A stretch of DNA of 64,000 nucleotides, taken from assembly GCF_002813455.1 (NCBI RefSeq), contig NZ_PHHE01000001.1, positions 3,709,001 through 3,773,000 of the forward strand, in the 5' to 3' direction. A model generated the notes under the pieces. That model was not told where the DNA came from, made no database searches, and was given only the letters and a program-made list of their open reading frames with translations. This DNA comes from Pseudomonas baetica. GTDB taxonomy: Bacteria; Pseudomonadota; Gammaproteobacteria; Pseudomonadales; Pseudomonadaceae. This document shows, in pieces, positions 27,692-39,567 of the stretch (positions are counted from its first letter, which is position 1; each line of letters opens with the position of its first letter). The position numbers and the translations under genes were made by a program.

Positions 27692-28325
27692 GGGCGACGA
27701 CGACTTTGGCCTGTTCGGCCTGATGTAACTGCGCGGCTTTTGCGGCTTGCTCGTCGGCGTAGACCTGCTTCGCCAGACGCGCATTCTTGAAGCGGCGGCG
27801 CAGCCACAGGCCAACGCCCAGTACCAGCAACGCGCCGAGTACCCACAACTCGTATTTCTTGATGCTGCCGAGCATGCCTTCCAGCACCGCGCCGAAATGG
27901 TAAGCGGCAGCGGCCAGCGCAGTGGCCCAGATCGCGGCGCCAATGCCGTTCAGCAGCAGGTAACGTCCCGGTGGATAACCCGACAGGCCGATCGCCACCG
28001 GCATTACCGTGCGCAAGCCATACACGAAGCGGAAGCTCAGGACCCAGATGTCCGGATGCTTGCGAATGTGCTCCAGTGCCCGGTCGCCCATTAGTTGCCA
28101 GCGCGGTTTGCGTGCGAGCAATTTGCGCCCGTGCTTGCGCCCCATGAAGTACCACAACTGATCGCCGGCATAGCTGCCGAAGAACGCCACGACCACCACC
28201 AGGTTGATATCCATGTATCCACGAAACGCGAGGAAGCCCGCGAGCACCAGGATGGTTTCGCCTTCGAAGAACGTGCCGAGGAACAAGGCAAAGTAGCCGA
28301 AGTCATGCAGAAATTGTTGGAGCAT
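27672..28325 (-). CDS. DedA family membrane protein
   Basis: A 217-aa protein with the DedA (SNARE-associated) domain. Motifs are FFEGETILVLAGFLAFRGY, FFGSYAGDQLWYFMGRKHG and the FRFVYGLRTVMPV arginine block. Recent work shows DedA proteins can act as undecaprenyl-phosphate or phospholipid flippases. A basic and Ala-rich C-terminal tail follows the last helix. The start MLQQFLHDFGYF is conserved. Confidence 0.9.
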   Translation of the reverse strand: MLQQFLHDFGYFALFLGTFFEGETILVLAGFLAFRGYMDINLVVVVAFFGSYAGDQLWYFMGRKHGRKLLARKPRWQLMGDRALEHIRKHPDIWVLSFRFVYGLRTVMPVAIGLSGYPPGRYLLLNGIGAAIWATALAAAAYHFGAVLEGMLGSIKKYELWVLGALLVLGVGLWLRRRFKNARLAKQVYADEQAAKAAQLHQAEQAKVVVAPKTPNE

Positions 28326-28406
28326 TGTCTGGGTGCTGGCGAAATGAACGCGCAGCCTAACCCTTCGGACACATTCATGAAAGTGTCGAAATGTGTCTCG
28401 ACGTGA

Positions 28407-29546
<1,140 letters not shown>

Positions 29547-29564
29547 CCCTCCCAGGAACATTCA

Positions 29565-31790
29565 ATGAATACCGAAGGACTCACTGAAGTTGCAGTAAAA
29601 GAAGCTCAGCCGGTGGTGGAACAAATCACCGAAACCCCGCCGGAACTGGAGCCTGCGCCACCTGCGCCGGTCACCGAACCTGCTGCGGCGGCGCCGGTGA
29701 TTGCGATTCCGGGCCTGGATGACAGCAGCCTGTACATCCATCGCGAGCTCTCGCAACTGCAGTTCAACATCCGCGTGCTGGAACAGGCGCTGGACGAGTC
29801 CTATCCGTTGCTGGAGCGGTTGAAGTTCCTGCTGATCTTCTCCAGCAACCTCGACGAATTCTTCGAGATCCGCGTCGCCGGCCTGAAAAAGCAGATCACC
29901 TTCGCCCGTGAACAAGCCGGTGCCGATGGCCTGCAACCGCATCAAGCCTTGGCGCGGATCAGCGAACTGGTCCACGGTCACGTTGATCGCCAGTACGCGA
30001 TCCTCAACGATATCCTGCTGCCAGAGCTGGAAAAGCATCAGGTGCGTTTCATCCGTCGCCGTAACTGGACGACCAAGCTCAAGACCTGGGTGCGCCGTTA
30101 TTTCCGCGACGAGATCGCGCCGATCATCACCCCGATCGGCCTCGACCCGACGCACCCGTTCCCGTTGCTGGTGAACAAGAGCCTGAACTTCATCGTCGAG
30201 CTCGAAGGCATCGACGCCTTCGGTCGTGACTCCGGTCTGGCGATCATCCCGGCGCCGCGTCTGCTGCCACGGATCATCAAGGTGCCGGAAGAAGTCGGCG
30301 GTGCTGGCGACAACTATGTGTTCCTGTCTTCGATGATCCACGCTCACGCTGATGACCTGTTTCAGGGCATGAAGGTCAAGGGCTGCTACCAGTTCCGTCT
30401 GACCCGAAACGCCGACCTGGCGCTCGATTCCGAAGACGTCGAAGACTTGGCCCGCGCCCTGCGTGGCGAGTTGTTCTCCCGTCGTTACGGTGACGCGGTG
30501 CGTCTGGAAGTCGCCGACACCTGCCCGAAACACCTATCGGACTACCTGCTCAAGCAGTTCAACCTGAGCGAAACCGAGCTGTATCAGGTCAACGGCCCGG
30601 TCAACCTGACGCGTCTGTTCAGCATCACCGGTCTGGACAGTCATCCGGAGCTGCAATACACGCCGTTCACCCCGCAGATCCCGAAACTGCTGCAAAACAG
30701 CGAGAACATTTTCAGCGTGGTCAGCAAGCAGGATATTTTGCTGCTGCACCCGTTCGAGTCGTTCACTCCGGTGGTCGATCTGCTGCGCCAGGCCGCCAAG
30801 GATCCGCATGTTCTGGCGGTGCGCCAGACCCTGTACCGCTCCGGCGCCAACTCGGAAATCGTCGATGCGCTGGTCGATGCCGCGCGCAACGGTAAGGAAG
30901 TGACTGCGGTCATCGAGCTGCGAGCGCGTTTCGACGAAGAATCCAACCTGCAACTGGCCAGCCGTCTGCAAGCGGCCGGTGCGGTGGTGATCTACGGCGT
31001 GGTCGGCTTCAAGACCCACGCCAAGATGATGCTGATCCTGCGTCGTGAGGCCGGCGAAATCGTGCGTTACGCGCACCTCGGCACCGGCAACTACCACGCC
31101 GGTAACGCCAAGCTTTACACCGACTACAGCCTGCTGACCTCCGACGACGCCTTGTGCGAAGACGTCGGCAAACTGTTCAGCCAGTTGATCGGCATGGGCA
31201 AAACGCTGCGCATGAAGAAGCTGCTGCACGCGCCGTTCACCCTGAAGAAGGGCATGCTCGACATGATTGCCCGCGAGACCCAGTTCGCCGTCGAAGGCAA
31301 ACCGGCGCACATCATCGCCAAGTTCAACTCGCTGACCGATCCGAAGATCATCCGCGCGCTGTACAAGGCCAGCCAGTCGGGCGTGCGTATCGATCTGGTG
31401 GTGCGTGGCATGTGCTGCCTGCGGCCGGGCATTGCCGGGGTTTCGCACAACATCCATGTGCGTTCGATCATCGGCCGCTTCCTTGAACACACCCGGGTGT
31501 TCTACTTCCTCAACGGCGGCGAGGAGCAGATGTTCCTCTCCAGTGCCGACTGGATGGAGCGCAATCTCGACAAGCGCGTCGAGACTTGCTTCCCGGTGGA
31601 AGGCAAGAAACTGCTGACCCGGGTGAAGAAAGAGCTGGAGCTGTACCTGACCGACAACACCCACAGCTGGAGCCTGCAATCGGATGGCCGTTACATCCGC
31701 AACACGCCAACCGGCAACCAGAACCCGCGCAGTGCGCAGGCGACGTTGCTGGAACGGTTGGGCAGCCCGATTTTGCCGGTGAGCAGCTGA
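29565..31790 (+). CDS. ppk: Polyphosphate kinase 1
   Basis: Reversibly makes polyphosphate from ATP. The protein is 741 aa. Up to residue 50 is a Pro/Ala-rich extension. The PPK N domain begins at [15 protein letters not shown], and the middle domain includes [16 protein letters not shown]. The two C-terminal PLD-like domains hold the phospho-histidine region ([20 protein letters not shown]) and [13 protein letters not shown]. It stands 18 bases after hemB, so it probably shares the Pho-box-like promoter. It faces ppx, as in PAO1. Confidence 0.97.
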   Translation: MNTEGLTEVAVKEAQPVVEQITETPPELEPAPPAPVTEPAAAAPVIAIPGLDDSSLYIHRELSQLQFNIRVLEQALDESYPLLERLKFLLIFSSNLDEFFEIRVAGLKKQITFAREQAGADGLQPHQALARISELVHGHVDRQYAILNDILLPELEKHQVRFIRRRNWTTKLKTWVRRYFRDEIAPIITPIGLDPTHPFPLLVNKSLNFIVELEGIDAFGRDSGLAIIPAPRLLPRIIKVPEEVGGAGDNYVFLSSMIHAHADDLFQGMKVKGCYQFRLTRNADLALDSEDVEDLARALRGELFSRRYGDAVRLEVADTCPKHLSDYLLKQFNLSETELYQVNGPVNLTRLFSITGLDSHPELQYTPFTPQIPKLLQNSENIFSVVSKQDILLLHPFESFTPVVDLLRQAAKDPHVLAVRQTLYRSGANSEIVDALVDAARNGKEVTAVIELRARFDEESNLQLASRLQAAGAVVIYGVVGFKTHAKMMLILRREAGEIVRYAHLGTGNYHAGNAKLYTDYSLLTSDDALCEDVGKLFSQLIGMGKTLRMKKLLHAPFTLKKGMLDMIARETQFAVEGKPAHIIAKFNSLTDPKIIRALYKASQSGVRIDLVVRGMCCLRPGIAGVSHNIHVRSIIGRFLEHTRVFYFLNGGEEQMFLSSADWMERNLDKRVETCFPVEGKKLLTRVKKELELYLTDNTHSWSLQSDGRYIRNTPTGNQNPRSAQATLLERLGSPILPVSS

Positions 31791-31806
31791 TCTTCAGCCC
31801 AATAAT

Positions 31807-31836
31807 AAAGGCGATCCCACGGGATCGCCTTTTTTG
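31807..31836. terminator. Terminator after ppk
   Basis: AAAGGCGATCC CA(C) GGGATCGCCTTTTTT: a 10-bp stem followed by six Ts, 17 bases after the ppk stop. Confidence 0.93.
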
Positions 31837-31888
31837 TACCTGATACACCGACCTGTGCGGCAGCTCCTACAGGGCGATTTGCGGTGTA

Positions 31889-33391
31889 TTAGTGGACGGT
31901 TAGAACGATGCCAACCCGCGTCAACCAATCCGCCTCAAGCCCGAAATCCGCCTGAGTCAGTTGGTTCTCATCCAGCCAGTTTTCCGGGAATTCCACATCC
32001 AGAGTGTTGCCCTTGGCGTGCAGCACCACCTGCGGCATCGCCTGGGTGCCACGGATGTGGTGGAACAGGATCGCAAAGCGCAGCAACACACACAGGCGGA
32101 TCAGCTTGTCGCCGTCCTCGCCAAAATCGGCGAATTTGTCCTTGGGAATGTTGCGGCGGTGGCCACGTACCAGCAGGGCGAGCATTTGCTGGTCTTCGCG
32201 GGAGAAGCCGGCCAGATCCGAGTGCTCGATCAGGTAGGCGCCATGCTTGTGGTAGTGATAGTGGGCGATATCGAGACCGACTTCGTGCACTTTCGCTGCC
32301 CAGCCAAGGAGTTCGCGCCAGATGCCGTCATCCAGCTCCCAGTCCGCAGCGACTTGGTCAAAGGCATGCAGGGCTTTGCGTTCAACCCGCGCGGCCTGTT
32401 CCAGGTCGACGTGGTAACGCTCCATCAGCGAGGTCAGGGTACGTTCGCGCACATCTTCATGGTGATGGCGGCCGAGCAGGTCGTACAGCACACCTTCACG
32501 TAGCGCACCGTCGCAGTGGTCCATGCGTTGCAGTTCGAGGGCGTCGAAGATGGCTTCGAGAATCGCCAGACCCGCCGGGAAAATCGTCCGGCGGTCAGGT
32601 TTGATGCCGTCGAAATCGATCTTGTCGACGTCGCCGAGCTTGAACAGTCGACGCTTGAGCCAGGCCAGGCCTTCGGCGTTCACTTCACCGGTGCCGTGGC
32701 CGCCGGCCTTCAGCGCCAGACCGATGGCGCGGATGGTGCCCGAAGAGCCGATGGCCTCATCCCAGGTCAGGCGATGCAGGGCGTGTTCGATGCTCATGAT
32801 TTCCAGCCGCGCCGCGGTGTACGCCTGGGCGTAACGGGCCGGGGTGATCTTGCCGTCCTTGAAGTAGCGCTGGGTGAAGCTGACGCAGCCCATTTGCAGG
32901 CTTTCGCGCAGCAACGGCTCGAAGCGCTGGCCGATGATGAACTCGGTACTGCCGCCGCCGATGTCGGCGACCAGGCGTTTGCCCGGGGTGTCGGCGAGGG
33001 TGTGCGACACGCCCAGATAAATCAGACGGGCCTCTTCGCGGCCGGAAATGACTTCCACCGGGTGGCCGAGGATTTCTTCGGCGCGATGGATGAACTCCAG
33101 ACGATTGCGCGCTTCACGCAGGGCGTTGGTGCCGACGATGCGCACGGCGCCCAGCGGCATACCGTTGATCAGTTGGGCAAAACGTTTGAGGCAATCAAGG
33201 CCACGTTGCATCGATTCTTCGTTGAGCTGGCGCGCGTCGTCGATGCCGGCGGCCAGTTGTACCTTCTCGCCGAGGCGCTCGAGAATGCGGATTTCGCCGT
33301 TCTGGGCCTTGGCCACGACCATGTGAAAGCTGTTCGAGCCCAGGTCGATTGCGGCGATCAGGGACAGATTCTTGGCTTGGGATTGCGGCAT
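31889..33391 (-). CDS. ppx: Exopolyphosphatase
   Basis: Degrades polyphosphate from the ends. It is a 500-aa Ppx/GppA protein with the ASKHA phosphate loop [13 protein letters not shown] (about 16-28) and the second loop [12 protein letters not shown] (about 140-151). The C-terminal HD-like helical domain ([20 protein letters not shown]) marks the longer, Ppx-type form. It is convergent with ppk, so synthesis and breakdown are encoded face to face but not in one operon. Confidence 0.96.
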   Translation of the reverse strand: MPQSQAKNLSLIAAIDLGSNSFHMVVAKAQNGEIRILERLGEKVQLAAGIDDARQLNEESMQRGLDCLKRFAQLINGMPLGAVRIVGTNALREARNRLEFIHRAEEILGHPVEVISGREEARLIYLGVSHTLADTPGKRLVADIGGGSTEFIIGQRFEPLLRESLQMGCVSFTQRYFKDGKITPARYAQAYTAARLEIMSIEHALHRLTWDEAIGSSGTIRAIGLALKAGGHGTGEVNAEGLAWLKRRLFKLGDVDKIDFDGIKPDRRTIFPAGLAILEAIFDALELQRMDHCDGALREGVLYDLLGRHHHEDVRERTLTSLMERYHVDLEQAARVERKALHAFDQVAADWELDDGIWRELLGWAAKVHEVGLDIAHYHYHKHGAYLIEHSDLAGFSREDQQMLALLVRGHRRNIPKDKFADFGEDGDKLIRLCVLLRFAILFHHIRGTQAMPQVVLHAKGNTLDVEFPENWLDENQLTQADFGLEADWLTRVGIVLTVH

Positions 33392-33510
33392 GGTCAGGGG
33401 GTCTCGGTCGATAACCCCGACATCGTGCCACGATCAAACGCTGACGCCAACGCGCATGGTTCAAACGCTTGATTCAGCGCATAAAAGCTTGAGACCGTGG
33501 CGCGGCCATT

Positions 33511-33570
33511 CGCGAGCAAGCCCGCTCCCACAGGTGACCGCGTTCCAATGTGGGAGCGGGCTTGCTCGCG
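33511..33570. repeat. REP pair (inverted)
   Basis: Copies at 33511-33532 and 33549-33570 with core GAGCAAGCCCGCTCCCACA, 16 bases apart. They lie in the gap between ppx and the ABC transporter operon. Confidence 0.88.
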
Positions 33571-33599
33571 AAGAGTGCATCACAGGCAATGAGGATCCA

Positions 33600-34337
33600 T
33601 CAGGCAGTCGCTTCGACGGAACCAATGAAGTTCGCCAATTCCGCCGTCTGCGGGTTGGCAAACAACACCCTCGGATCGCCCACCTCATGCACCTTGCCGT
33701 GATGCATGAATACCAACTTATCCCCAACCTCGCGGGCAAAACGCATTTCGTGGGTGACCATGATCAGCGTCATGCCTTCCTTCGCCAGTTGGCGCACCAC
33801 GCTGAGCACTTCGTTGACCAACTCCGGATCGAGCGCCGAGGTGATCTCGTCGCACAGCAGCACCTTCGGCGACATTGCCAGGGCACGGGCAATCGCCACC
33901 CGTTGCTGCTGCCCACCGGACAGCCGATCCGGGAACGCATCAAACTTTTCCCCCAGGCCTACGCGCTCGAGCATCTTGCGCGCCAGCTCCGCCGCCTTGG
34001 CTTTCGGCACTTTCTGCACCACTTGCGGTGCGAGCATCACGTTTTCGCCGACCGTCAGGTGCGGGAACAGGTTGAACTGCTGGAACACCATGCCGACCTT
34101 CTGCCGCAGGCTACGCAAGTCGGCGCGGGCGGCATCAAGGTATTCGCCGTCGACTTCGATCACGCCGTCGTTGATCGACTCCAGACCATTGAGGGTACGC
34201 AGCAGGGTCGATTTGCCCGAACCACTGCGGCCGATGATTGCCACGACCTGGCCTTCCTCGACGCTGAGGTCGATGCCTTTGAGCACGTGGTGATCGCCGT
34301 AGTATTTATGCAGGGCGGAAATTCTAAGCAGAGGCAT
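33600..34337 (-). CDS. Polar amino-acid ABC transporter, ATP-binding subunit
   Basis: A 245-aa ABC ATPase: Walker A GRSGSGKST, signature LSGGQQQRVAIARAL, Walker B VLLCDEITSALDPE. It closely resembles GlnQ/GltL. ATG 34337 (MPLLRISALHKYYG) follows AAAGGAGAC. It overlaps the permease gene before it by 14 bases. It energises uptake by the two permeases and the binding protein in this operon. Confidence 0.93.
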   Translation of the reverse strand: MPLLRISALHKYYGDHHVLKGIDLSVEEGQVVAIIGRSGSGKSTLLRTLNGLESINDGVIEVDGEYLDAARADLRSLRQKVGMVFQQFNLFPHLTVGENVMLAPQVVQKVPKAKAAELARKMLERVGLGEKFDAFPDRLSGGQQQRVAIARALAMSPKVLLCDEITSALDPELVNEVLSVVRQLAKEGMTLIMVTHEMRFAREVGDKLVFMHHGKVHEVGDPRVLFANPQTAELANFIGSVEATA

Positions 34338-34974
34338 GCAGTCTCCTTTCCAGGTAGCGCGCACTGAGGGACAAGGGGTAGCAGAGCAGGAAATAGCCGA
34401 GGGCGACGAGGCCGTAGACCATGAACGGTTCAAACGTGGCGTTGGCGAGCATGCCGCCGGTCTTGGTCAGCTCGGTGAAGCCGATGATCGAGGTCACGGC
34501 GGTGCCTTTGACCACTTGCACCGAGAAGCCCACGGTCGGTGCCACGGCGATGCGCAGGGCCTGCGGCAGGATCACGTAGCGCAATTGCTCCAAAGGATTG
34601 AGCGCCAGGCTCGACGAAGCTTCCCACTGACCGTTGGGTATCGCCTCGACGCAGCCGCGCCAGATCTCCGCCAGATAAGCGCTGGTGAACAGCGTCAGGG
34701 CAATCGCCGCCGCCATCCACGGCGAGATTTCGATTCCGGCCAGCGCCACGCCGAAGAACACCAGAAACAACTGCATCAACAGCGGCGTGCCTTGGAACAG
34801 CTCGATCCAGGTGCGGGCGATGTTGCTCGACAGAGGGTTTTTCGAAATGCGCATGATCAGGATCAGCAGCCCGACGAGCCCGCCGCCGATAAATGCCACC
34901 AGCGATAGCGCCAGTGTCCATTGCAGGCCGATCAGCAGGTTGCGCAGGATGTCCCAGAACGTGAAGTCGCTCAT
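34324..34974 (-). CDS. Polar amino-acid ABC permease 2
   Basis: A 216-aa inner-membrane protein of the HisMQ/GlnP type with about five helices. The EAA loop reads EASSSLALNPLEQLRYVILPQAL. ATG 34974 overlaps the stop of permease 1 (ATGA), so translation is coupled. It forms the channel with permease 1. Confidence 0.92.
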   Translation of the reverse strand: MSDFTFWDILRNLLIGLQWTLALSLVAFIGGGLVGLLILIMRISKNPLSSNIARTWIELFQGTPLLMQLFLVFFGVALAGIEISPWMAAAIALTLFTSAYLAEIWRGCVEAIPNGQWEASSSLALNPLEQLRYVILPQALRIAVAPTVGFSVQVVKGTAVTSIIGFTELTKTGGMLANATFEPFMVYGLVALGYFLLCYPLSLSARYLERRLHASA

Positions 34975-35639
34975 TGGCTGCTCCTGGAAATGTAGCGGCG
35001 CCCGAACCAGTTGAGCAGTTGGCGAATCAGCAGCGCCATGCACAGGTAGATCAGCGTGGTCAGTGCGTAGGTTTCAAAGGCGCGGAAGTTGCGTGACTGA
35101 ATGAAGTTGGCGGCGAAGCTCAACTCTTCGGTGGCAATTTGCGAACACACCGCCGAGCCGAGCATGACGATGATGATCTGGCTGCTCAGGGCCGGCCAGA
35201 CCTTGCCCAGTGCCGGCAGCAACACCACGTGGCGGAACGCCTCGAAGCGACTCATCGCCAGCGCCGCAGCGGCCTCCAGTTGCCCTTTTGGAATCGCCTG
35301 AATGCCGGCGCGGATGATCTCGGTCGAATACGCGCCGAGATTGATCACCATCGCCAGCACCGCCGCCTGCCACTCGGAAATCTGCACGCCAAGCGACGGC
35401 AGGCCGAAGAAGATGAAGAACAGTTGCACCAGAAACGGTGTGTTGCGGATCAACTCGACGTAGACGCCGAAGATCGCCGAGAACGGACGGATGTTCCACG
35501 CCCGCACCAACGCCCCGACGATCCCCACGCCCACCCCGAGCACCGCGCCGATGGCCGTCAGCTCAAGGGTGAACAGCGCCCCGCGCAACAGCAGGTCGGT
35601 GTTCTGCACCACCGGCATGAAATCGAACTGATAAGCCAT
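34971..35639 (-). CDS. Polar amino-acid ABC permease 1
   Basis: A 222-aa HisMQ-type permease. Conserved parts are ELIRNTPFLVQLFFIFFGLP and the EAA loop EAAAALAMSRFEAFRHVVLLP. It starts 21 bases after the binding-protein gene and ends in a 4-base overlap with permease 2. Confidence 0.92.
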   Translation of the reverse strand: MAYQFDFMPVVQNTDLLLRGALFTLELTAIGAVLGVGVGIVGALVRAWNIRPFSAIFGVYVELIRNTPFLVQLFFIFFGLPSLGVQISEWQAAVLAMVINLGAYSTEIIRAGIQAIPKGQLEAAAALAMSRFEAFRHVVLLPALGKVWPALSSQIIIVMLGSAVCSQIATEELSFAANFIQSRNFRAFETYALTTLIYLCMALLIRQLLNWFGRRYISRSSQ

Positions 35640-35660
35640 GAAGGTCTCCCGCGCAGTCGA

Positions 35661-36446
35661 TCAGAGATCGGCCGGCAGCGGCTCTTTCAGCCAGGTCTGC
35701 GAGTTCTTTTCCAGTGCGCCGTCGGCCTTGGCGGTGGTCAGGATGTCGTTGACCTTGGCCAGCAGCGCCGCTTCGTTCTTGTTCACGCCGACGTAGACTG
35801 GCGAATCCTTGAGCTTCACTTTCAGCGCCGGCACACGCTTCGGGTTCTTCTCGCTGATCGCAACCATGACCACGTTGCCGCTGGCGATCAGGTCAACCTG
35901 GCCGGCGAGGTAGGCGGCGATGGTCGAGTTGTTGTCTTCGAAGCGCTTGATGGTCACGCCTTCGGGGGCGACTTTGCTCAGCTCAATGTCTTCGATGGCG
36001 CCACGGGTGACGCTGATGGTTTTGCCCTTGAGGTCATCGAGGCTGGTGATCGCCGCGTCAGGTGGGCCGAACACAGCCAGATAGAAAGGCGCGTAGGCGC
36101 GGGAGAAGTCTATGACCTTCTCGCGCTCGGGGTTTTTGCCGAGGCTGGAAATCACCAGGTCGACCTTGCCGGTGGTCAGGAACGGGATGCGGTTGGTGCT
36201 GTTGACCGGGGTCAGTTCGAGTTTGACCTTCAATTGATCAGCCAGCAGTTTCGCCGTGTCGATGTCCAGGCCACGGGGCTTCATATCCGGGCCGACCGAG
36301 CCGAACGGCGGGAAGTCCTGAGGCACGGCGACTTTCAGCGTGCCGCGTTTGACCACGTCGTCCAGACCGTCGGCGTGGGCGGGGGCCTGGCACAACAGCA
36401 GGCCGGCAAACAGGGAAGCGAGGAGGGCGCTGTAACGCTGGGTCAT
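35661..36446 (-). CDS. Periplasmic amino-acid binding protein
   Basis: A 261-aa SBP family 3 protein. The signal peptide is residues 1-25 (LLCQAPAHA). The mature domain begins VVKRGTLKVAVPQDFPPFG; GLDIDTAKLLADQL and VDLVISSLGKNPEREKVIDFS are the ligand-site motifs. The ligand is an acidic or polar amino acid by family, not certain. ATG 36446 follows CGGAG. First gene of the four-gene operon; a GntR regulator is divergent. Confidence 0.92.
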   Translation of the reverse strand: MTQRYSALLASLFAGLLLCQAPAHADGLDDVVKRGTLKVAVPQDFPPFGSVGPDMKPRGLDIDTAKLLADQLKVKLELTPVNSTNRIPFLTTGKVDLVISSLGKNPEREKVIDFSRAYAPFYLAVFGPPDAAITSLDDLKGKTISVTRGAIEDIELSKVAPEGVTIKRFEDNNSTIAAYLAGQVDLIASGNVVMVAISEKNPKRVPALKVKLKDSPVYVGVNKNEAALLAKVNDILTTAKADGALEKNSQTWLKEPLPADL

Positions 36447-36560
36447 GGACAATCTCCGGATCGGCGGGAAGTGATTTCTGCGATCGGACAGAGCATGGGC
36501 CGTGCCAATACCCGGGTTTTGCCTCGGCAGGCCGCGGTTTCAGTGGTTTTGTTCGGTCTT

Positions 36561-36609
36561 ACTGGTCTGAACAGTCAGGTTGTTTTTCGCACTGCGATGG
36601 CGCATCGCA
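36561..36609. promoter_or_regulatory. Two candidate operators between ABC operon and gntR
   Basis: ACTG GTCTGAA CAGT (36561-36575) and TGCGATG GCG CATCGCA (36593-36609, 7-bp arms). Both lie in the 256-base divergent gap and are candidate sites for the adjacent FadR-type regulator. The second is the stronger palindrome. Confidence 0.4.
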
Positions 36610-36702
36610 AGGGAACATCGAACCCCGCTGGGGCACGACTTGCCGGACTCGGCGAATAGCTTTACAACTAGCCGCACATTGGCCTGACGCGTCTGGAAAA
36701 AC

Positions 36703-37410
36703 ATGAATTCGATTTCCCGCGCGGTACCCGAAGTGGCACTGCAAGCGATCCGCAAACTGATTACCGAACAGGGTTTCGGCGCGGGCGATGCCTTGCCGTC
36801 GCAACGGGATCTGGCGTTGCAGCTGGGCGTCAGCCGGGCTTCACTGCGTGAAGCGCTGTCGTCGCTGAGTGCGCTTGGGGTGGTCAGCATTCAGCCGGGC
36901 AAGGGCGTTTTCGTCCAGTCGCCAGTGGAATTGTCGCGAGGTGAGAACGCGCCAGGCTGGTCGTTCGCGGCGCAGGCGTCGCCACTGGATATCTTTCAGC
37001 TGCGCTATGCGCTGGAAGGCTTTGCGGCGGGGCTGGCGGCGGTCACGTTGAGCACGTTCGATCTGGATGCGCTGGAAGACAACGTCGCGGCGATGCGCGA
37101 GCAACTGAAGGCCGGCGACTTCGAGGCGGCGGCGAAGCTGGACTTCGACTTCCACCGGCGAATCCTGCTGGCCAGCGGCAATCAGGCGATGCTGAGCATC
37201 CTCACCGCCAGTGCCGAGATCTTTCTCGAGAGCCAGAAACTACCGTTCATCCGTGCCGAGCGGGCCATGGAAACCTGGCAGGAACACCGCAAGATCCTCC
37301 GTGCGCTGGCTCGCCGTGCCTCGGGTGCCGCGCAAAAAGCCATGCAGGAGCATGTGCGCAACGCCGCGCTGCGCACCGGGATTGCCTTCATCGCCCCCGC
37401 CACGGCGTGA
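36703..37410 (+). CDS. GntR/FadR-family regulator (FCD domain)
   Basis: A 235-aa transcription factor. The winged helix-turn-helix is at about 10-75 (DALPSQRDLALQLGVSRASL, GVVSIQPGKGVFV), followed by an FCD ligand domain (about 95-225: FQLRYALEGFAAGLAA, DFDFHRRILLASGN). FCD regulators bind small organic acids. It is divergent from the amino-acid ABC operon, which it probably controls; that is inference from position. Confidence 0.9.
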   Translation: MNSISRAVPEVALQAIRKLITEQGFGAGDALPSQRDLALQLGVSRASLREALSSLSALGVVSIQPGKGVFVQSPVELSRGENAPGWSFAAQASPLDIFQLRYALEGFAAGLAAVTLSTFDLDALEDNVAAMREQLKAGDFEAAAKLDFDFHRRILLASGNQAMLSILTASAEIFLESQKLPFIRAERAMETWQEHRKILRALARRASGAAQKAMQEHVRNAALRTGIAFIAPATA

Positions 37411-37488
37411 CTTGAGCTATACCCAGACTCATGGGGCACCATAGCAAGACTCAATCATCTGCGGCTTCCTGAACCGGAGCGGGGCGGA

Positions 37489-37494
37489 TATGAT
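37489..37494 (+). promoter_or_regulatory. Candidate -10 box for trxA
   Basis: TATGAT 37 bases before the trxA start, after a GC-rich stretch. The -35 position is weak. Confidence 0.4.
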
Positions 37495-37530
37495 GGGCCA
37501 CGTTTTTTTGCTTACAACCTGGAGAATTCC

Positions 37531-37860
37531 ATGAGCAGCGATCTTATCAAACACGTTAGCGACGCTAGCTTCGAAGCCGACGTACTCAAGGCCGAAGGCG
37601 CTGTACTGGTCGACTACTGGGCTGAATGGTGCGGCCCTTGCAAAATGATCGCTCCGGTTCTGGACGAGATTGCCGAGACCTACAAAGGCAAGCTGACCGT
37701 TGCCAAACTGAACATCGACGAGAACCAGGAAACCCCGGCCAAGCACGGCGTGCGTGGTATTCCGACGCTGATGCTGTTCAAGAACGGCAACGTTGAAGCG
37801 ACCAAAGTCGGCGCGCTGTCGAAGTCGCAACTGGCTGCTTTCCTCGACGCCAACATCTAA
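37531..37860 (+). CDS. trxA: Thioredoxin 1
   Basis: A 109-aa cytoplasmic disulfide reductase with active site WCGPC (Cys34 and Cys37). The cis-proline is in RGIPTLMLF. Length equals E. coli TrxA. CTGGAG precedes the ATG. It ends at a strong terminator before rho, the same order as in other pseudomonads. Confidence 0.98.
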   Translation: MSSDLIKHVSDASFEADVLKAEGAVLVDYWAEWCGPCKMIAPVLDEIAETYKGKLTVAKLNIDENQETPAKHGVRGIPTLMLFKNGNVEATKVGALSKSQLAAFLDANI

Positions 37861-37880
37861 GCGTCGCAGTAAAGTGCCTG

Positions 37881-37912
37881 AAAAAAAGCCCCGCAATTAG
37901 CGGGGCTTTTTG
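37881..37912. terminator. Terminator after trxA
   Basis: AAGCCCCGC AATTA GCGGGGCTT with seven As before and five Ts after. Confidence 0.95.
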
Positions 37913-37914
37913 CG

Positions 37915-38109
37915 TATTCAGGGCTAGACGCTCCGAAACTCAGGTGGTACATTCGGCCCCGCACTGGTTTCTCCATTGCCCCCTGCTAGCCGTCGCCGAC
38001 GCACTCCTTTTCGAATTAGTTCGCGATCCTGTCGCCTTCTCCGCGGCGCGGCCTCATTAAGCCAAAAGCTTAATTTCCCCCCCTCCATAAATGATTACGT
38101 CATTCCTAT
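37915..38109 (+). promoter_or_regulatory. rho leader, C-rich
   Basis: A leader of about 195 bases before rho. It is rich in C and T and comparatively poor in G, ending in TTTCCCCCCCTCC. It has a 7-bp hairpin ATTAAGC CAAAA GCTTAAT at 38056-38074. No ribosome site is seen before the ATG. In E. coli rho is autoregulated by Rho-dependent attenuation in its leader, and this leader could do the same. Confidence 0.5.
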
Positions 38110-39369
<1,260 letters not shown>

Positions 39370-39389
39370 CATCGCCAGTTGAGCTCAGA

Positions 39390-39423
39390 GAAATGGCGTC
39401 CCGTCAGGGGCGCCATTTTTTTT
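39390..39423 (+). terminator. Terminator after rho
   Basis: AATGGCG(T)CCC / GGG(CG)CCATT stem followed by eight Ts, 20 bases after the rho stop. Confidence 0.9.
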
Positions 39424-39567
39424 GCCGGTTTTTCGTGCGAAGAATGGGAGATTCGCGATCTGGTAAGGTCTGTGAGTTGGCAAAACAACAGGCAGCGTTC
39501 GTGACTCTCGCATCAAACGTGGCGACGCTGTACAAAAAACAACCTAATGATTTGGCACTAACGATTT

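Noticed and set aside
31852..31880. REP element near ppx
   Set aside because: CTGTGCGGCAGCTCCTACAG has only a poor palindrome and no partner; perhaps a decayed REP.
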